A DNA stretch of 64,000 nt from JAABVD01 sp965204545 (GTDB lineage: Bacteria; Verrucomicrobiota; Verrucomicrobiia; Opitutales; UBA2995), in NCBI GenBank assembly GCA_965204545.1, contig CBDBFA010000003.1, forward strand, positions 1,736,001 to 1,800,000. The letters are read 5' to 3'. Each line of letters begins with the position of its first letter. The stretch's first letter is position 1. Positions 35,070 through 44,143 of this stretch are shown in pieces. Position numbers and translations under genes: made by a program. A model generated the notes under the pieces. It was given only the letters and a program-made list of their open reading frames with translations, searched no databases and was not told the DNA's origin.

Positions 35070-37097
35070 ATGGCTACTTCAAAAGTAGAATCGAAGACCC
35101 AACCTTTAACTTTGACCCAAGAGCTCATCCTGATGCTGCTCAACGAGGAGACCGGCTACTTTCACCAGGTGCCCGGTTGGGATTTGAACTGCGCCATGGT
35201 CGGCGCCGTGCTGGCGGAGCTTTCGCTCAACTTTCGCATCGATATGGACACGGAATCCCTCTTCCTGGTGGACCGGACGGAAACGGGCAACTCCGCCCTC
35301 GACCCCATACTGAAAGAAATTGCCGACGAACCCGCCCGGCACAATACCCAGTATTGGATCGAAAAGCTCGCTCCCCGTGCCGAGTCGATCATAGATGCAG
35401 TGCTGGATCGCCTGGTTGACCTGAAGATCCTGGAGCACCACAACGGCGACTTCTGGACCCTTGCTCCTACGGTCTGGCACGGGGATCTGTCGGGGGACTC
35501 CCAGGAAGGTACTGCCGGTCAGTTCATCAAAACGCGCATCAGCAAGGCAATCTTCATGAATGAGATTCCCGATCCCAGGGACGTCATCATCATTTGCCTC
35601 ATCAATACATGCGACGTTTTGCGCTTTATATTCCAACTGGATGAGGAAGCGGAAGAGCGCATCGAGTTTATCTGCAAGATGGACTTGATCGGCCGTTCCA
35701 TATCCGAGGCGGTCAAACACAACCTCGCCGGCCCGTTGCTGCGACGTTCCACCCTGACCAAGCAGATTCCGCGTGTGCCCCTACTTAAATTGCTGCGCAA
35801 TCCCCATGTGCGCGATGGCAACCTTCCCGCCCTCTTTGCGGACCTTGCCAAAGAGTACGGCCCAGTGTTCGAGATTCGTCCACCCTTCAGGGAACCCATG
35901 ATCTTTCTGGCTGGGACCGAGATAAACCGCTGGGTGCATCGGTACGGTCGGTTGCACCTGAGAGTAAGGGAATATTTTTCCGACTTCGAAAAAATCTACG
36001 GGGCCGTCGGCGTATTACCTTCCCTGGATGGCGCCGATCATTTCCGACTTCGCAAGGCATTGTCCCCGGCATATTCACGCTCCAGACTGGCAGGGCAACT
36101 GGACCAACTCTACGGTTATGTCCGAAAGTATATGACGGATTGGAAGGTTGGCGACGTCTTCCCCGCAACGCGCATGTGCCGTCAAATGATCAACGCGCAA
36201 ATCTCACCGCTCTTCGTCAGCGTCGAATCCCAGGATATCATCGGCGATCTGATAGAGTACAAGGAACGAGCCCTCAGCACTCACATTTCGAGGGCCCTTC
36301 CCAAATTTATGCTCAAGACCCCGGGAATGAAGCGCCGGGCCAAAGCCGTGGACACGTTGTTGGGACGGATCCAGGGTGTTCATACACCCGCACAGCGAGC
36401 TGGTTGTCCAAGGGATCTGGCGGATGATATACTCAGCCTGAATGCGAGCGATCCTCAGGTCGTGCCTGAGTCAAACCTTCGTTTCTCCTTGTCGGCGGCG
36501 TTGATAGCCAGTGTCTACCTGGGGGACATGTTCAGTTTCACTTTGTACGCCATGGCCTCACAACCCGACCTTTACGAAAAAATTCGGAGTGAGGCCGATG
36601 CCCTGTTCAAGGACGGGGACCCAAAGAGCGGAGACTTCACCCCATCCGCGATTGATGTTACCCACCGCTTTCTCATGGAGTGCCTGCGTATGTATCCGAT
36701 TGTCCCTTTGTCCATCCGGAACGTAATGAATTCCTTTGTGCTTGAGGGCTACGAATTGCCGGTGGGGGCACAGCTTTTCATCGCCCAAACGGCTGGGCAT
36801 TACATGGAGGATGTCTTCCCAAATCCCTTTTCATTCGATATTGATCGCTACCTGCCTTCGCGCAATGAACACCTCAACCCCGGCTATGCTCCCTACGGGC
36901 TGGGCACGCACACCTGTCTCGGTTTCCGGTGGATGGAACTGCAACTGGCGATCAACGTCCTCATGGTCGCACGTTTCTTCAGGATCGAGGTGTTTCCTTC
37001 GAACTACACGCTTCGGTTCAGCCCGATTCCGTCGTTGAAACCGAACAAGAAGCTGAATTTCCGAATCGCGGAGCAGAAACGGGAACTGCCCGCCTGA
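35070..37097 (+). CDS. GPP34 (GOLPH3)-cytochrome P450 fusion
   Basis: The 675-residue product has two parts. Residues about 13-240 match the GPP34/GOLPH3 domain: 'LTLTQELILMLLNEETGYF', 'AMVGAVLAELSLNFRID', 'VDRTETGNSALDPILKEI', 'LDRLVDLKILE' and 'IPDPRDVIIICLINTCDV'. In eukaryotes this domain binds phosphatidylinositol-4-phosphate. Residues about 250-670 are a P450 with ExxR in 'MECLRMYP' and the haem motif 'APYGLGTHTCLGFRW' (Cys616, with Tyr replacing the usual Phe). The I-helix 'ASVYLGDMFSFTLY' lacks the normal acid-alcohol pair. A strong AGGGAGG site precedes the ATG. It is divergent from the sterol operon. I infer a membrane-associated sterol or lipid oxidase; the substrate is unknown. 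Confidence 0.85.
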   Translation: MATSKVESKTQPLTLTQELILMLLNEETGYFHQVPGWDLNCAMVGAVLAELSLNFRIDMDTESLFLVDRTETGNSALDPILKEIADEPARHNTQYWIEKLAPRAESIIDAVLDRLVDLKILEHHNGDFWTLAPTVWHGDLSGDSQEGTAGQFIKTRISKAIFMNEIPDPRDVIIICLINTCDVLRFIFQLDEEAEERIEFICKMDLIGRSISEAVKHNLAGPLLRRSTLTKQIPRVPLLKLLRNPHVRDGNLPALFADLAKEYGPVFEIRPPFREPMIFLAGTEINRWVHRYGRLHLRVREYFSDFEKIYGAVGVLPSLDGADHFRLRKALSPAYSRSRLAGQLDQLYGYVRKYMTDWKVGDVFPATRMCRQMINAQISPLFVSVESQDIIGDLIEYKERALSTHISRALPKFMLKTPGMKRRAKAVDTLLGRIQGVHTPAQRAGCPRDLADDILSLNASDPQVVPESNLRFSLSAALIASVYLGDMFSFTLYAMASQPDLYEKIRSEADALFKDGDPKSGDFTPSAIDVTHRFLMECLRMYPIVPLSIRNVMNSFVLEGYELPVGAQLFIAQTAGHYMEDVFPNPFSFDIDRYLPSRNEHLNPGYAPYGLGTHTCLGFRWMELQLAINVLMVARFFRIEVFPSNYTLRFSPIPSLKPNKKLNFRIAEQKRELPA

Positions 37098-37194
37098 GGC
37101 CCTTTGGACCCCGGAGTAACCGGCGGCCAAAGGAAAAGGCCGCGACGCGTAGCCATTTTTAGCGGAGGCATTTCGGGGCTGGGGGCCGCTTGGG

Positions 37195-38271
37195 CTAGCC
37201 CGTCCCCGGTCTTTCGGGCCGAAGCTCCGGATAGAACTGCCGGCAATACCGACGGTATTTCCCTATGGGACCGTCCGCCCGACAGAGCCTGGGGTGAGGC
37301 CGATACCGCTTCCGTTTCCAGATTGCCACATCCTGCATGAGATACTGCTTTTCTTCCCGCAGGAAAAAGCCATTCATCAGCCTGTGGCGCAGCCTCGTGG
37401 GGAGGAAGCCCAGGCCCGCGATGAACCGTCCGGGGTTGCGGATTTCCCTCAATTGGCTGACCAGCACGAGGTCGATATATGTGCCGTCAATGGGAGTGGC
37501 AAGTACCCACAACCTCGCATCCAGGCCGATCTTCTTCTCCTGGAATTCCACGAACGAATAGCCCAGCCCGTGGACGTGGGCGACGGCCGAGACCTCGCAT
37601 GCGACTTTAAACAGTCCCGCGATCTTTTGAACGTTGGTGAAATCGAAACAATTCTTCAGGTAAGCGCCGTCGATCGATATCGAACCGGTCGGTTCCACGT
37701 CGTCGTATCCGTGGGTGTAACCGAGGTGCTCCACGTCCACGGAGTTTTCCGTCGTCTCCTGGGGATGGCCCCGGAACCGGAGCCTGGTGGAACGCAAACC
37801 GGACCACTCGGCGGATGGGGGTTCATCGGGCAATTCCCACTTTGGCGGTCGCCCGGCGGGGCTCCACCAGGCGAAGACCATGCCGAGGATCTCCCTGGTC
37901 TCGTAGACGCTCAGTCTTGCGGCTCGGGGAGCAGGAGCATTTGGAGTGGCGACGCATTGGCCGGTCGTATCATACTCGAAACCGTGGAAGGGGCAGACGA
38001 GGCAGCCGTCGCGCACCTTGCCTCCGACGGTCGGACCCAGATGAGAACCCAGGTGCGGACAAAATGCATCCGCCACGCAGATATGGCCCTCTTCGTCGGA
38101 CCAGGCAATGATTTCCTCGCCCATCCAGGTCTTTTCAATCAGATTCTCTCGCAAAATGGATGCGCGGCTTTCCACGAGATACCACCCCTCGGGGAATGCC
38201 GGTAACCCATTGAGGTTATTTAAAGCAGTTCGCTGGGAGCTACTGGCTTCCATGTCTGGAAATTCTTTCAT
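37195..38271 (-). CDS. Rieske oxygenase, Neverland/SdmA-like
   Basis: The 358-residue product has a complete Rieske site, C71-x-H73 ('FCPHLGSHLG') and C93-x2-H96 ('LVCPFHGFEYD'), then the mononuclear-iron motif 'NSVDVEHLGYTHG'. The 'DAFCPHLGSHLG' and 'CLVCPFHG' form resembles the cholesterol 7-desaturase (Neverland/DAF-36) and KshA branch more than aromatic-ring oxygenases, so a sterol substrate is plausible. Candidate roles are C-4 methyl oxidation (SdmA-like) or ring modification. It lies 97 bases downstream of the GPP34-P450 stop on the opposite strand, next to the STAS gene. No stop interrupts it. Confidence 0.85.
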   Translation of the reverse strand: MKEFPDMEASSSQRTALNNLNGLPAFPEGWYLVESRASILRENLIEKTWMGEEIIAWSDEEGHICVADAFCPHLGSHLGPTVGGKVRDGCLVCPFHGFEYDTTGQCVATPNAPAPRAARLSVYETREILGMVFAWWSPAGRPPKWELPDEPPSAEWSGLRSTRLRFRGHPQETTENSVDVEHLGYTHGYDDVEPTGSISIDGAYLKNCFDFTNVQKIAGLFKVACEVSAVAHVHGLGYSFVEFQEKKIGLDARLWVLATPIDGTYIDLVLVSQLREIRNPGRFIAGLGFLPTRLRHRLMNGFFLREEKQYLMQDVAIWKRKRYRPHPRLCRADGPIGKYRRYCRQFYPELRPERPGTG

Positions 38272-38405
38272 AAACCTGCATTCCCGGTAATAAAGCGTCC
38301 GGCAACTTTCGGCATAGCCGACATATCATGCTCCTCGGACATACAGCCTCTACCGGCCTCCAGGTCCGAATTCGCACTACCCCAGGCAGCATAAAGGAAA
38401 ATTCG

Positions 38406-38744
38406 TCAGTTGGCAAAAGCCGCGCGCGCATCCGCAATGGAAGCGTGAACGGGAATTATCCTGTCGAATCCGCTTATCTGGAATACACTGCCTATCTCCT
38501 CTGAAAGCGAACAGACTGCAAATTTCGAGTTCTGCCTTTGCAGCGACCGTGCCGTCAGCAGGACTACCCTGAGCCCTGCGCTACTTATGTAAGAAAGCTT
38601 CTCACAATCCAGGATCATCACGCGATCAGCCTCGGAAATCACCGCCTCCAGAGCTTTTTGGAACTCACCGGCGTTGGTTCCGTCAACTCGACCTTCGACT
38701 TTGGCAACCAAGGTCTCGCCTTCTTTCTCTTTGGTAACTTTCAC
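38406..38744 (-). CDS. STAS-domain protein (anti-sigma factor antagonist-like)
   Basis: The 112-residue product is a stand-alone STAS domain: beta-strand start 'VAKVEGRVDGTNAGEFQKAL', the phosphorylatable-Ser loop 'LSYISSAGLRVVL', then 'FAVCSLSEEIGSVFQISGFD'. These resemble SpoIIAA/RsbV-type antagonists that are phosphorylated on the loop Ser and bind an anti-sigma kinase. No kinase or sigma gene is adjacent, but the NCS2 permease at 59.9 kb carries a possible RsbW-type domain. It might regulate the sterol genes, which is speculative. Confidence 0.88.
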   Translation of the reverse strand: MKVTKEKEGETLVAKVEGRVDGTNAGEFQKALEAVISEADRVMILDCEKLSYISSAGLRVVLLTARSLQRQNSKFAVCSLSEEIGSVFQISGFDRIIPVHASIADARAAFAN

Positions 38745-38909
38745 TGATGCCCCCTCATTGGGTTGGAGTTGTAACTCGGAAAACTATATCCGTTAAATTT
38801 CTACAATTTGGGTAACAGTAAAATGTTCCAGCGAAATCTCATCAAGCTTAGACATTGCAAAATATGGACCAAAATGCCTTTGAATGCGCTTTTTGGTCGA
38901 GAAATACCA

Positions 38910-39653
38910 TTACCTCTTATCCCTGACCCCTTCCAGGGCCTCCATTATCTCCTGCTGAATGAATTCCTCGTGGGCATTCCGTACCGGTATTTCCGCCGCT
39001 TTCGACAGCAACTCCCTGGCCCGCTCCCGGCCTCCCCTGCGATCGAGGTCAGGTAGCCTGATGGCATATTCAAACAGGACGACTTTGGAGTCCGGCACGA
39101 GTTCCAGAGCGCGCTCGTAATGGACGACCGCGCTCTTTTGCTTTCCCCCGTACATCATGCGGGCAAAGGGACCGGCGCTGGCGATGTCGGCGTGCCAACC
39201 CCCCAGGCCCACATGCGCCTCGGCAAAGTCGGGCTGGTTGGCAAGCGCAGCCTCGAGCATACGGCGGATCTTTCCCGCCAAGCCCTGACTAAGCGCCGTC
39301 ATTTTACCGATGCCCTGCGCATATCGGCCAACGGCATGGGCGGACTGGTAATGCGCTTCGGGATTGGTCGAATCGGCCCGCACGGCCGCCTCCCCGAGAT
39401 CCATGGCGCGCTCCAGAAACCCGGTTCTGTCATCCTCCTTCGCCACATAATGGCCGTAGACGGCAAGGGATTGCGCCGCCAGGGCGTAGCCTGCGGAGGT
39501 TTCGAGGCCTTCCCCAAGATCAGCCGCTTCGAGAAAGCGCCCTTCTTTAAAGGCGGCCTTTGCTTCATCGATCGATTGTGCCTTGGCCTTGCCCGGCAGG
39601 AGCCCGAGGCTCCCAATTGCCGCTAATCGGATAATACGAGAAATTAACTTCAT
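38910..39653 (-). CDS. Secreted TPR-like helical protein (possible sterol carrier, BstC-like)
   Basis: The 247-residue product has a signal peptide (MKLISRIIRLAAIGSLGLLPGKAKA) and then helical repeats of TPR type ('EAKAAFKEGRFLEAADLGE', 'AAVRADSTNPEAHYQSAHA', 'HYERALELVPDSKVVLFEYA'). It is therefore periplasmic or outer-membrane-side. In Methylococcus, sterol transport uses an RND-type pump plus periplasmic carriers, one being a helical TPR-like protein (BstC). Location inside the sterol locus makes a carrier role attractive, but I see no sterol-binding signature. It could also be an unrelated scaffold. Confidence 0.65.
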   Translation of the reverse strand: MKLISRIIRLAAIGSLGLLPGKAKAQSIDEAKAAFKEGRFLEAADLGEGLETSAGYALAAQSLAVYGHYVAKEDDRTGFLERAMDLGEAAVRADSTNPEAHYQSAHAVGRYAQGIGKMTALSQGLAGKIRRMLEAALANQPDFAEAHVGLGGWHADIASAGPFARMMYGGKQKSAVVHYERALELVPDSKVVLFEYAIRLPDLDRRGGRERARELLSKAAEIPVRNAHEEFIQQEIMEALEGVRDKR

Positions 39654-39711
39654 AACATTATGGTTTCATTCAAAACGCCGGCAAATTGCGCTTTCGCTCG
39701 GCGCCAGCGGC

Positions 39712-39890
39712 TATCCCGGATGTCTCACAAAGTTCGTAGCGAGCAAACGGAGACCGAGTGCTGGTGCGGGTTTCGTGCCGATTCGCGGGTGAAGCTGGGT
39801 CGACACCCCGCAAAAACGGGAATCCAACGAAGTCCGCTCCAGTGCCGGTATTCCGGAGCGCAGTAGAAAATTTGTGAGACATTCGGGATA
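39712..39890 (+). mobile_element. MITE-like element with 19-20 bp terminal inverted repeats, copy 1
   Basis: TATCCCGGATGTCTCACAAA at the left end is matched by its inverse, with one mismatch, at the right end (39871-39890). The 179-bp body has no gene. A closely similar copy in the same orientation is at 57982-58158, sharing GGGTGAAGCTGGGTCGACAC, AATCCAACGAAGTCCGC and GGAGCGCAGTAGAAA. Confidence 0.85.
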
Positions 39891-39917
39891 TGGACCGGCC
39901 AATTGGGTCAATCGGGT

Positions 39918-40952
39918 CTAAAGAGGTTTACGAGCGAGGAAACAGTACAACGGCGTGAAGATACCCGCCTTGCCTCCCGCGACCAAAGCGTCTGCGTTTT
40001 GATCCAAGAGTCGGAGAACTGCCGAGGATCCTTTCGGAAGCAGGCGTAGCGCTTCGGCCATCTTCGATCCTGAGATCATGGCTTTACGGCCTAACGGAAG
40101 CTTGTTCAGCGCGTTCCCCAATGCCCCATGGCGTCTCTCCATGGGCCGATACCAAGGCGTGAATGATCCTTCCTGGATGTCTCGGTTCATCCCTTCGATG
40201 ACCTCGAATCCGACTGCTTCAAGCGCGTGATTCACTTCCGCGAACGTCGCAATTTCTTTCAGCGCAATGCCGCGCATGAGGTCCATTTTAATGGCTTGGT
40301 GTCGATTGTCTTTCGGATCGAATTTATCGGTCAGACATACTTCCTGACCCCAAAACAGGGCTCCTGGTTTGAGTACCCGGAATATTTCCGCGAAGGCACG
40401 TTCCTTGTCTGGCGCGTGGCTTGTTGACTCGATGGCATAACCCCTGTCAAACGTCCCGTCTTCAATGGCGCCCATATCCATGAAGCTACACGCTTCGTAA
40501 TCGACCATGTGGTCGAGCCCCGCCTCAGCGTTCAACCTCTTTGCCTTTTCAAGCTGGAGTTCATTGATATTGATTCCGACAACCCGGACATCGGCCTCAC
40601 GGACGACGCGGCGCATCGGGCCGCCGATTCCACAACCAACGTCAACCACCGTCATGCCCTGTCGCAACTCCAGCTTCGAGATCATTAACCTCTCATGCCG
40701 GACTATGGATTCCTGCAGGCTTTCATTGGGCGTCAGCGGCGCGAAGTGGAGGGACTCGTTCCAACCCCACACCATGAATCCGCTGACAAGGTCGTAGTAC
40801 TCATTCACTGTTACCGTGTGGTCGTACTCATTCGGGTCATCGCCACTTGGCGCTGCCCGGCCAATCCAATCATTGAAGCGCCGCACGCGATCCTTGACGC
40901 CCGATCCTCGGTACGCATCTCTCAGTTCTCTGGATAGTTTTCCTATATGCAT
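39918..40952 (-). CDS. Sterol C-24 methyltransferase (SMT) homologue 2
   Basis: The 344-residue product has the sterol-binding pattern 'SGFMVWGWNESLHFAP', the SAM motif 'VVDVGCGIGGPMRR' (about residues 102-115), 'EIFRVLKPGALFWGQEVC' and the C-terminal sterol-MT end 'GIFTPLYCFLARKPL'. In SMT1 and eukaryotic SMTs the first motif has YEFGWG or YEYGWG. Here the Tyr-Glu is replaced by Met-Val, so substrate preference may differ. It begins 11 bases after the RND pump stop and is the last gene of the efflux operon. It could act on a second methylation, on a different sterol, or on a PKS product. Confidence 0.85.
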   Translation of the reverse strand: MHIGKLSRELRDAYRGSGVKDRVRRFNDWIGRAAPSGDDPNEYDHTVTVNEYYDLVSGFMVWGWNESLHFAPLTPNESLQESIVRHERLMISKLELRQGMTVVDVGCGIGGPMRRVVREADVRVVGININELQLEKAKRLNAEAGLDHMVDYEACSFMDMGAIEDGTFDRGYAIESTSHAPDKERAFAEIFRVLKPGALFWGQEVCLTDKFDPKDNRHQAIKMDLMRGIALKEIATFAEVNHALEAVGFEVIEGMNRDIQEGSFTPWYRPMERRHGALGNALNKLPLGRKAMISGSKMAEALRLLPKGSSAVLRLLDQNADALVAGGKAGIFTPLYCFLARKPL

Positions 40953-40963
40953 TTCGTGATATT

Positions 40964-43900
40964 TTAGATTCGGACGCCCTTCATCAGACGCAGATGAAGG
41001 GTGTAAAGAGCGGGAACGATCATCATGAGTATGGCCGTAACAAAGAGAATCCCGCAGCCGAGAGAGGCGGCAAAGGGGATCAGGAACTGAGCTTGAATGG
41101 CCCGTTCCAGAATGAGGGGGGTGAAGCCGAGGAATGTAGTCAGGGAGGTGAGCATAATGGGCCGAAAACGCCCCTTGGCGCCCTCGATGATGGCCGTTCG
41201 CACCGTGGAACCTTCCCTGAGTTTCTGGTCGATGAAATCGATCATGACCAGGGAATCATTCACAACCACCCCGCTCAGGCCGAAGATGCCCATAAAGGAT
41301 ACTGCGCTCAAGGCGACCCCCAGGACCCAGTGCCCCAGGATTACTCCTATGAAACCGAACGGGATGACGGCCATTATGATGAAAGGTTTGGTGTAAGACC
41401 GGAGCGGGATGGCGAGCAGGGCGAAAATCATGATCAGGGCAATGGCAAACCCGCGATACAGCGCATCCAGGGACTCGAGTTGCTGTTGTTGTTCGCCTCC
41501 GAACGTGTAAATCAGGTCGGGGTACATGGCGGTCAGATCCGCCAGGATCGAATTTTCCAGGATGTTATTGGCTTCGTCGCCGGAAATCACCGTGGTGTCC
41601 ACGTCCGCAGTAACCGTGACGACACGCTGACCATCCTTCCGTCGAATGGCCGGCGGCGACACCCCCGCCTTCAGCGAGGCCACACTGGCAACGGGGACTT
41701 CTTCTCCGCTGGGTGTACGGAGCAGGTACCTTTCCACGTCGGTAATGGAATTCCGCTCTTCGAGGGGAAGGCGCACGTAGACCCGGACTTCTTCCCGGCC
41801 GCGCTGCACCCGGACGGCACGGGTGCCAAAAAACGCGGCGCGCGTTTGCCAGGCCAACTCTTCCAGGGTGAGACCAAGGGTTCGCGCTTCCGGTCGCAGC
41901 TCGAGCTGAACTTCCGGGATGCCCGGGGTGTGATCCGAGCGTATGTCGTAGACGCCTCCCACACCGCGGAGACCGTCGACCACCGCGTTTGCCATCTGGG
42001 CGAGGCGCTCCGGTTCCGGATGCGACAGCACCGCTTCGACAGGGTTGCCCAGGTCGATGACCTCGCCGCTGAAGATGATCCCGCGCACGTAGGGAAGCAC
42101 ACCCACCTCCTCTCGCCATGCCTGCACGAAATCTACCGTGGAGATCCGCCTTTGCTGCGCGCTCAGAAGTTTGAATTCGATGGTGGCGATATTGGATTGT
42201 GGTTTGAGGGTGGGCTCCGGATTGAGTCCTCCACCCTGGACTCTTGGCGGCTGTCCCACCACCACCGTTACTCCATTCAGGAGCGGAGGCGCATCCTCGG
42301 GCCGGTCGAGTGAAAATCGTTCGAGAACCCGGTGGCCTGCCGCCTCCAATTCCATCGCCACCTCGTAAGTTCTGCTTGAGGGGGTTCCATCGGGCATTTC
42401 CAAAGAGACCGTAGCGTAATCTCCCTCCACGTCAGCGGCCAACGTGGTGGGAACGATACCTGCGGGTATCAGCGAGATACTCAATACCAGCATTCCCACA
42501 GCCCCAGCCATCGTCACCAGGGGCTGGTCCGTGGCGAACTGAAGCGCCCGGTCCAGAGGACCTTGCACAAACCGGTGGAGTAGCCCGTTCACGCCTCCTT
42601 GGAGCCATGCGAAGAACCGGTCGAGCGCTCCTTTCGGAGCCCATTCCGGCCCATGCAGGTGGGACAGGTGATTGGGCAGGATGAGAAGCGATTCGACGAG
42701 GGAAAACAAAAGAATGGCGATGATGATGATGGGCAACGCCCGCCATGTTTCACCGACGCCACCGGGGATGAACAGCAACGGGACGAAGGCCACCACCGAG
42801 GTGAGGACGGCAAATGTCAACGGCACTTTTATCCGCCGTGCCCCGCGGATGGCGGCCTGGAGGCCGGGTGTTCCTCTCTTGCGCTCGTATTGGATGTGTT
42901 CGGCCACCACGATGGCGTCGTCGACGACAATTCCTATCGCCAATACAAAAGAAAACAGGCTTTGGACATTGATGGTGAGGTCGAGCAACAGCATGACCGC
43001 CAAGGCGCCGATACCGGCAACGGCGAGGCCCACCGCGACCCACAGGGCCAGCCGTATTTCAAGAAACAGGCTGAGAGCAATCAACACCAGCAACAAACCC
43101 AGAATACCGTTTTTGAGGAGAATGTCCGCCCGTTCCTCATAGTCCTGGGATTCATCGTTCCACACCGTGATGCCCACCCCGTCCGGAAGAGCCGGGATCA
43201 CCTCCTTGGCCAAGTGCTCTCGGACACTCCTGGCCACGTCCATCACTTGCTCGCCATCGGCCCGGTAAACCTCGACGAATACGGCGGGTTGGTTCTGATG
43301 CCGGACAATCAGGTTGGCTTTCTGAAATCCGTCGCGGACCTCGGCGATATCGCCAAGACGCAAAACAGTGCCGTCGCTTCCGCTGAGAAGAACGATTTCT
43401 TCGAAATCCTGCTGGTCGTAGTTCTGGCCGAGGGTCCGGACCCGCACGCGGGATTCCCGGGTCAGGATACTGCCGGCGGACAGGTCCATCGAACTGCTGC
43501 GAATCGTGTCAGCGATGTCGGTTAGAGTAAGCCCAAGGGCCCTCAACCGATCGAGCGGCACCTCGATGGAGATTTCGTAATCGCGAACACCGCTGACCTC
43601 GACTTGGGACAGGGAGGGAAGCATCTTGAGTTCATCCTCGATCTGGATCGCCAATTCCTTCAGTGAGCGCTCGGATACATCCCCGTAGACAATAAACCGC
43701 ATCATGCTCTGGCGGTTGGTCATCTCCCAGAATCGCGGACGTTCGGCGGCGGCGGGGAAAGACTGTATCTGACTGACCGCAGACTCGATATCGTTCAAGG
43801 CCGCGGCCATGTCCGTGCCGGAATCCATTTGAATGCGGACGGATGCCATCCCCGGGGAAGCAACGGATTTGACCGCCTTTACATCGTCCAACCCGCTCAC

Positions 43901-44143
43901 CCGGTCCTCTATCTTGACCACGATCGATTCTTCCACCTCTTCCGGTGTGGCCCCGGGATAGGCCATCGAAACTTCGATATGGTAAAAGGGAATCGTGGGC
44001 CACGCTTCCCGCTCCAGGCCGGCAAAGGAGACCAGACCGGCCGCGATGATGGCCCACATCAGCAGATTGGCGGCTACGCCGTTGCCCGCCATGTAGGCAA
44101 TCGGACCGGACCGTTCCCTGGAATTGCCGTTGTCGGGACTCAT
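40964..44143 (-). CDS. RND-family efflux pump (AcrB-like)
   Basis: The 1059-residue product is a full-length HAE1-type RND transporter of 12 membrane segments. It has the N-terminal 'LEREAWPTIPFYHIEVSMAYPG', the TM4 proton-relay acidic pair in 'GIVVDDAIVVAEHI', 'PLRSYTKPFIIMAVIPFGF' and 'GVVVNDSLVMIDFID'. It should export hydrophobic molecules across the envelope with the adaptor and outer-membrane factor. Overlap of 4 bases with the adaptor gene supports coupling. It is of the AcrB rather than the sterol-linked HpnN/BstA type by length and motifs. Confidence 0.94.
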   Translation of the reverse strand: MSPDNGNSRERSGPIAYMAGNGVAANLLMWAIIAAGLVSFAGLEREAWPTIPFYHIEVSMAYPGATPEEVEESIVVKIEDRVSGLDDVKAVKSVASPGMASVRIQMDSGTDMAAALNDIESAVSQIQSFPAAAERPRFWEMTNRQSMMRFIVYGDVSERSLKELAIQIEDELKMLPSLSQVEVSGVRDYEISIEVPLDRLRALGLTLTDIADTIRSSSMDLSAGSILTRESRVRVRTLGQNYDQQDFEEIVLLSGSDGTVLRLGDIAEVRDGFQKANLIVRHQNQPAVFVEVYRADGEQVMDVARSVREHLAKEVIPALPDGVGITVWNDESQDYEERADILLKNGILGLLLVLIALSLFLEIRLALWVAVGLAVAGIGALAVMLLLDLTINVQSLFSFVLAIGIVVDDAIVVAEHIQYERKRGTPGLQAAIRGARRIKVPLTFAVLTSVVAFVPLLFIPGGVGETWRALPIIIIAILLFSLVESLLILPNHLSHLHGPEWAPKGALDRFFAWLQGGVNGLLHRFVQGPLDRALQFATDQPLVTMAGAVGMLVLSISLIPAGIVPTTLAADVEGDYATVSLEMPDGTPSSRTYEVAMELEAAGHRVLERFSLDRPEDAPPLLNGVTVVVGQPPRVQGGGLNPEPTLKPQSNIATIEFKLLSAQQRRISTVDFVQAWREEVGVLPYVRGIIFSGEVIDLGNPVEAVLSHPEPERLAQMANAVVDGLRGVGGVYDIRSDHTPGIPEVQLELRPEARTLGLTLEELAWQTRAAFFGTRAVRVQRGREEVRVYVRLPLEERNSITDVERYLLRTPSGEEVPVASVASLKAGVSPPAIRRKDGQRVVTVTADVDTTVISGDEANNILENSILADLTAMYPDLIYTFGGEQQQQLESLDALYRGFAIALIMIFALLAIPLRSYTKPFIIMAVIPFGFIGVILGHWVLGVALSAVSFMGIFGLSGVVVNDSLVMIDFIDQKLREGSTVRTAIIEGAKGRFRPIMLTSLTTFLGFTPLILERAIQAQFLIPFAASLGCGILFVTAILMMIVPALYTLHLRLMKGVRI

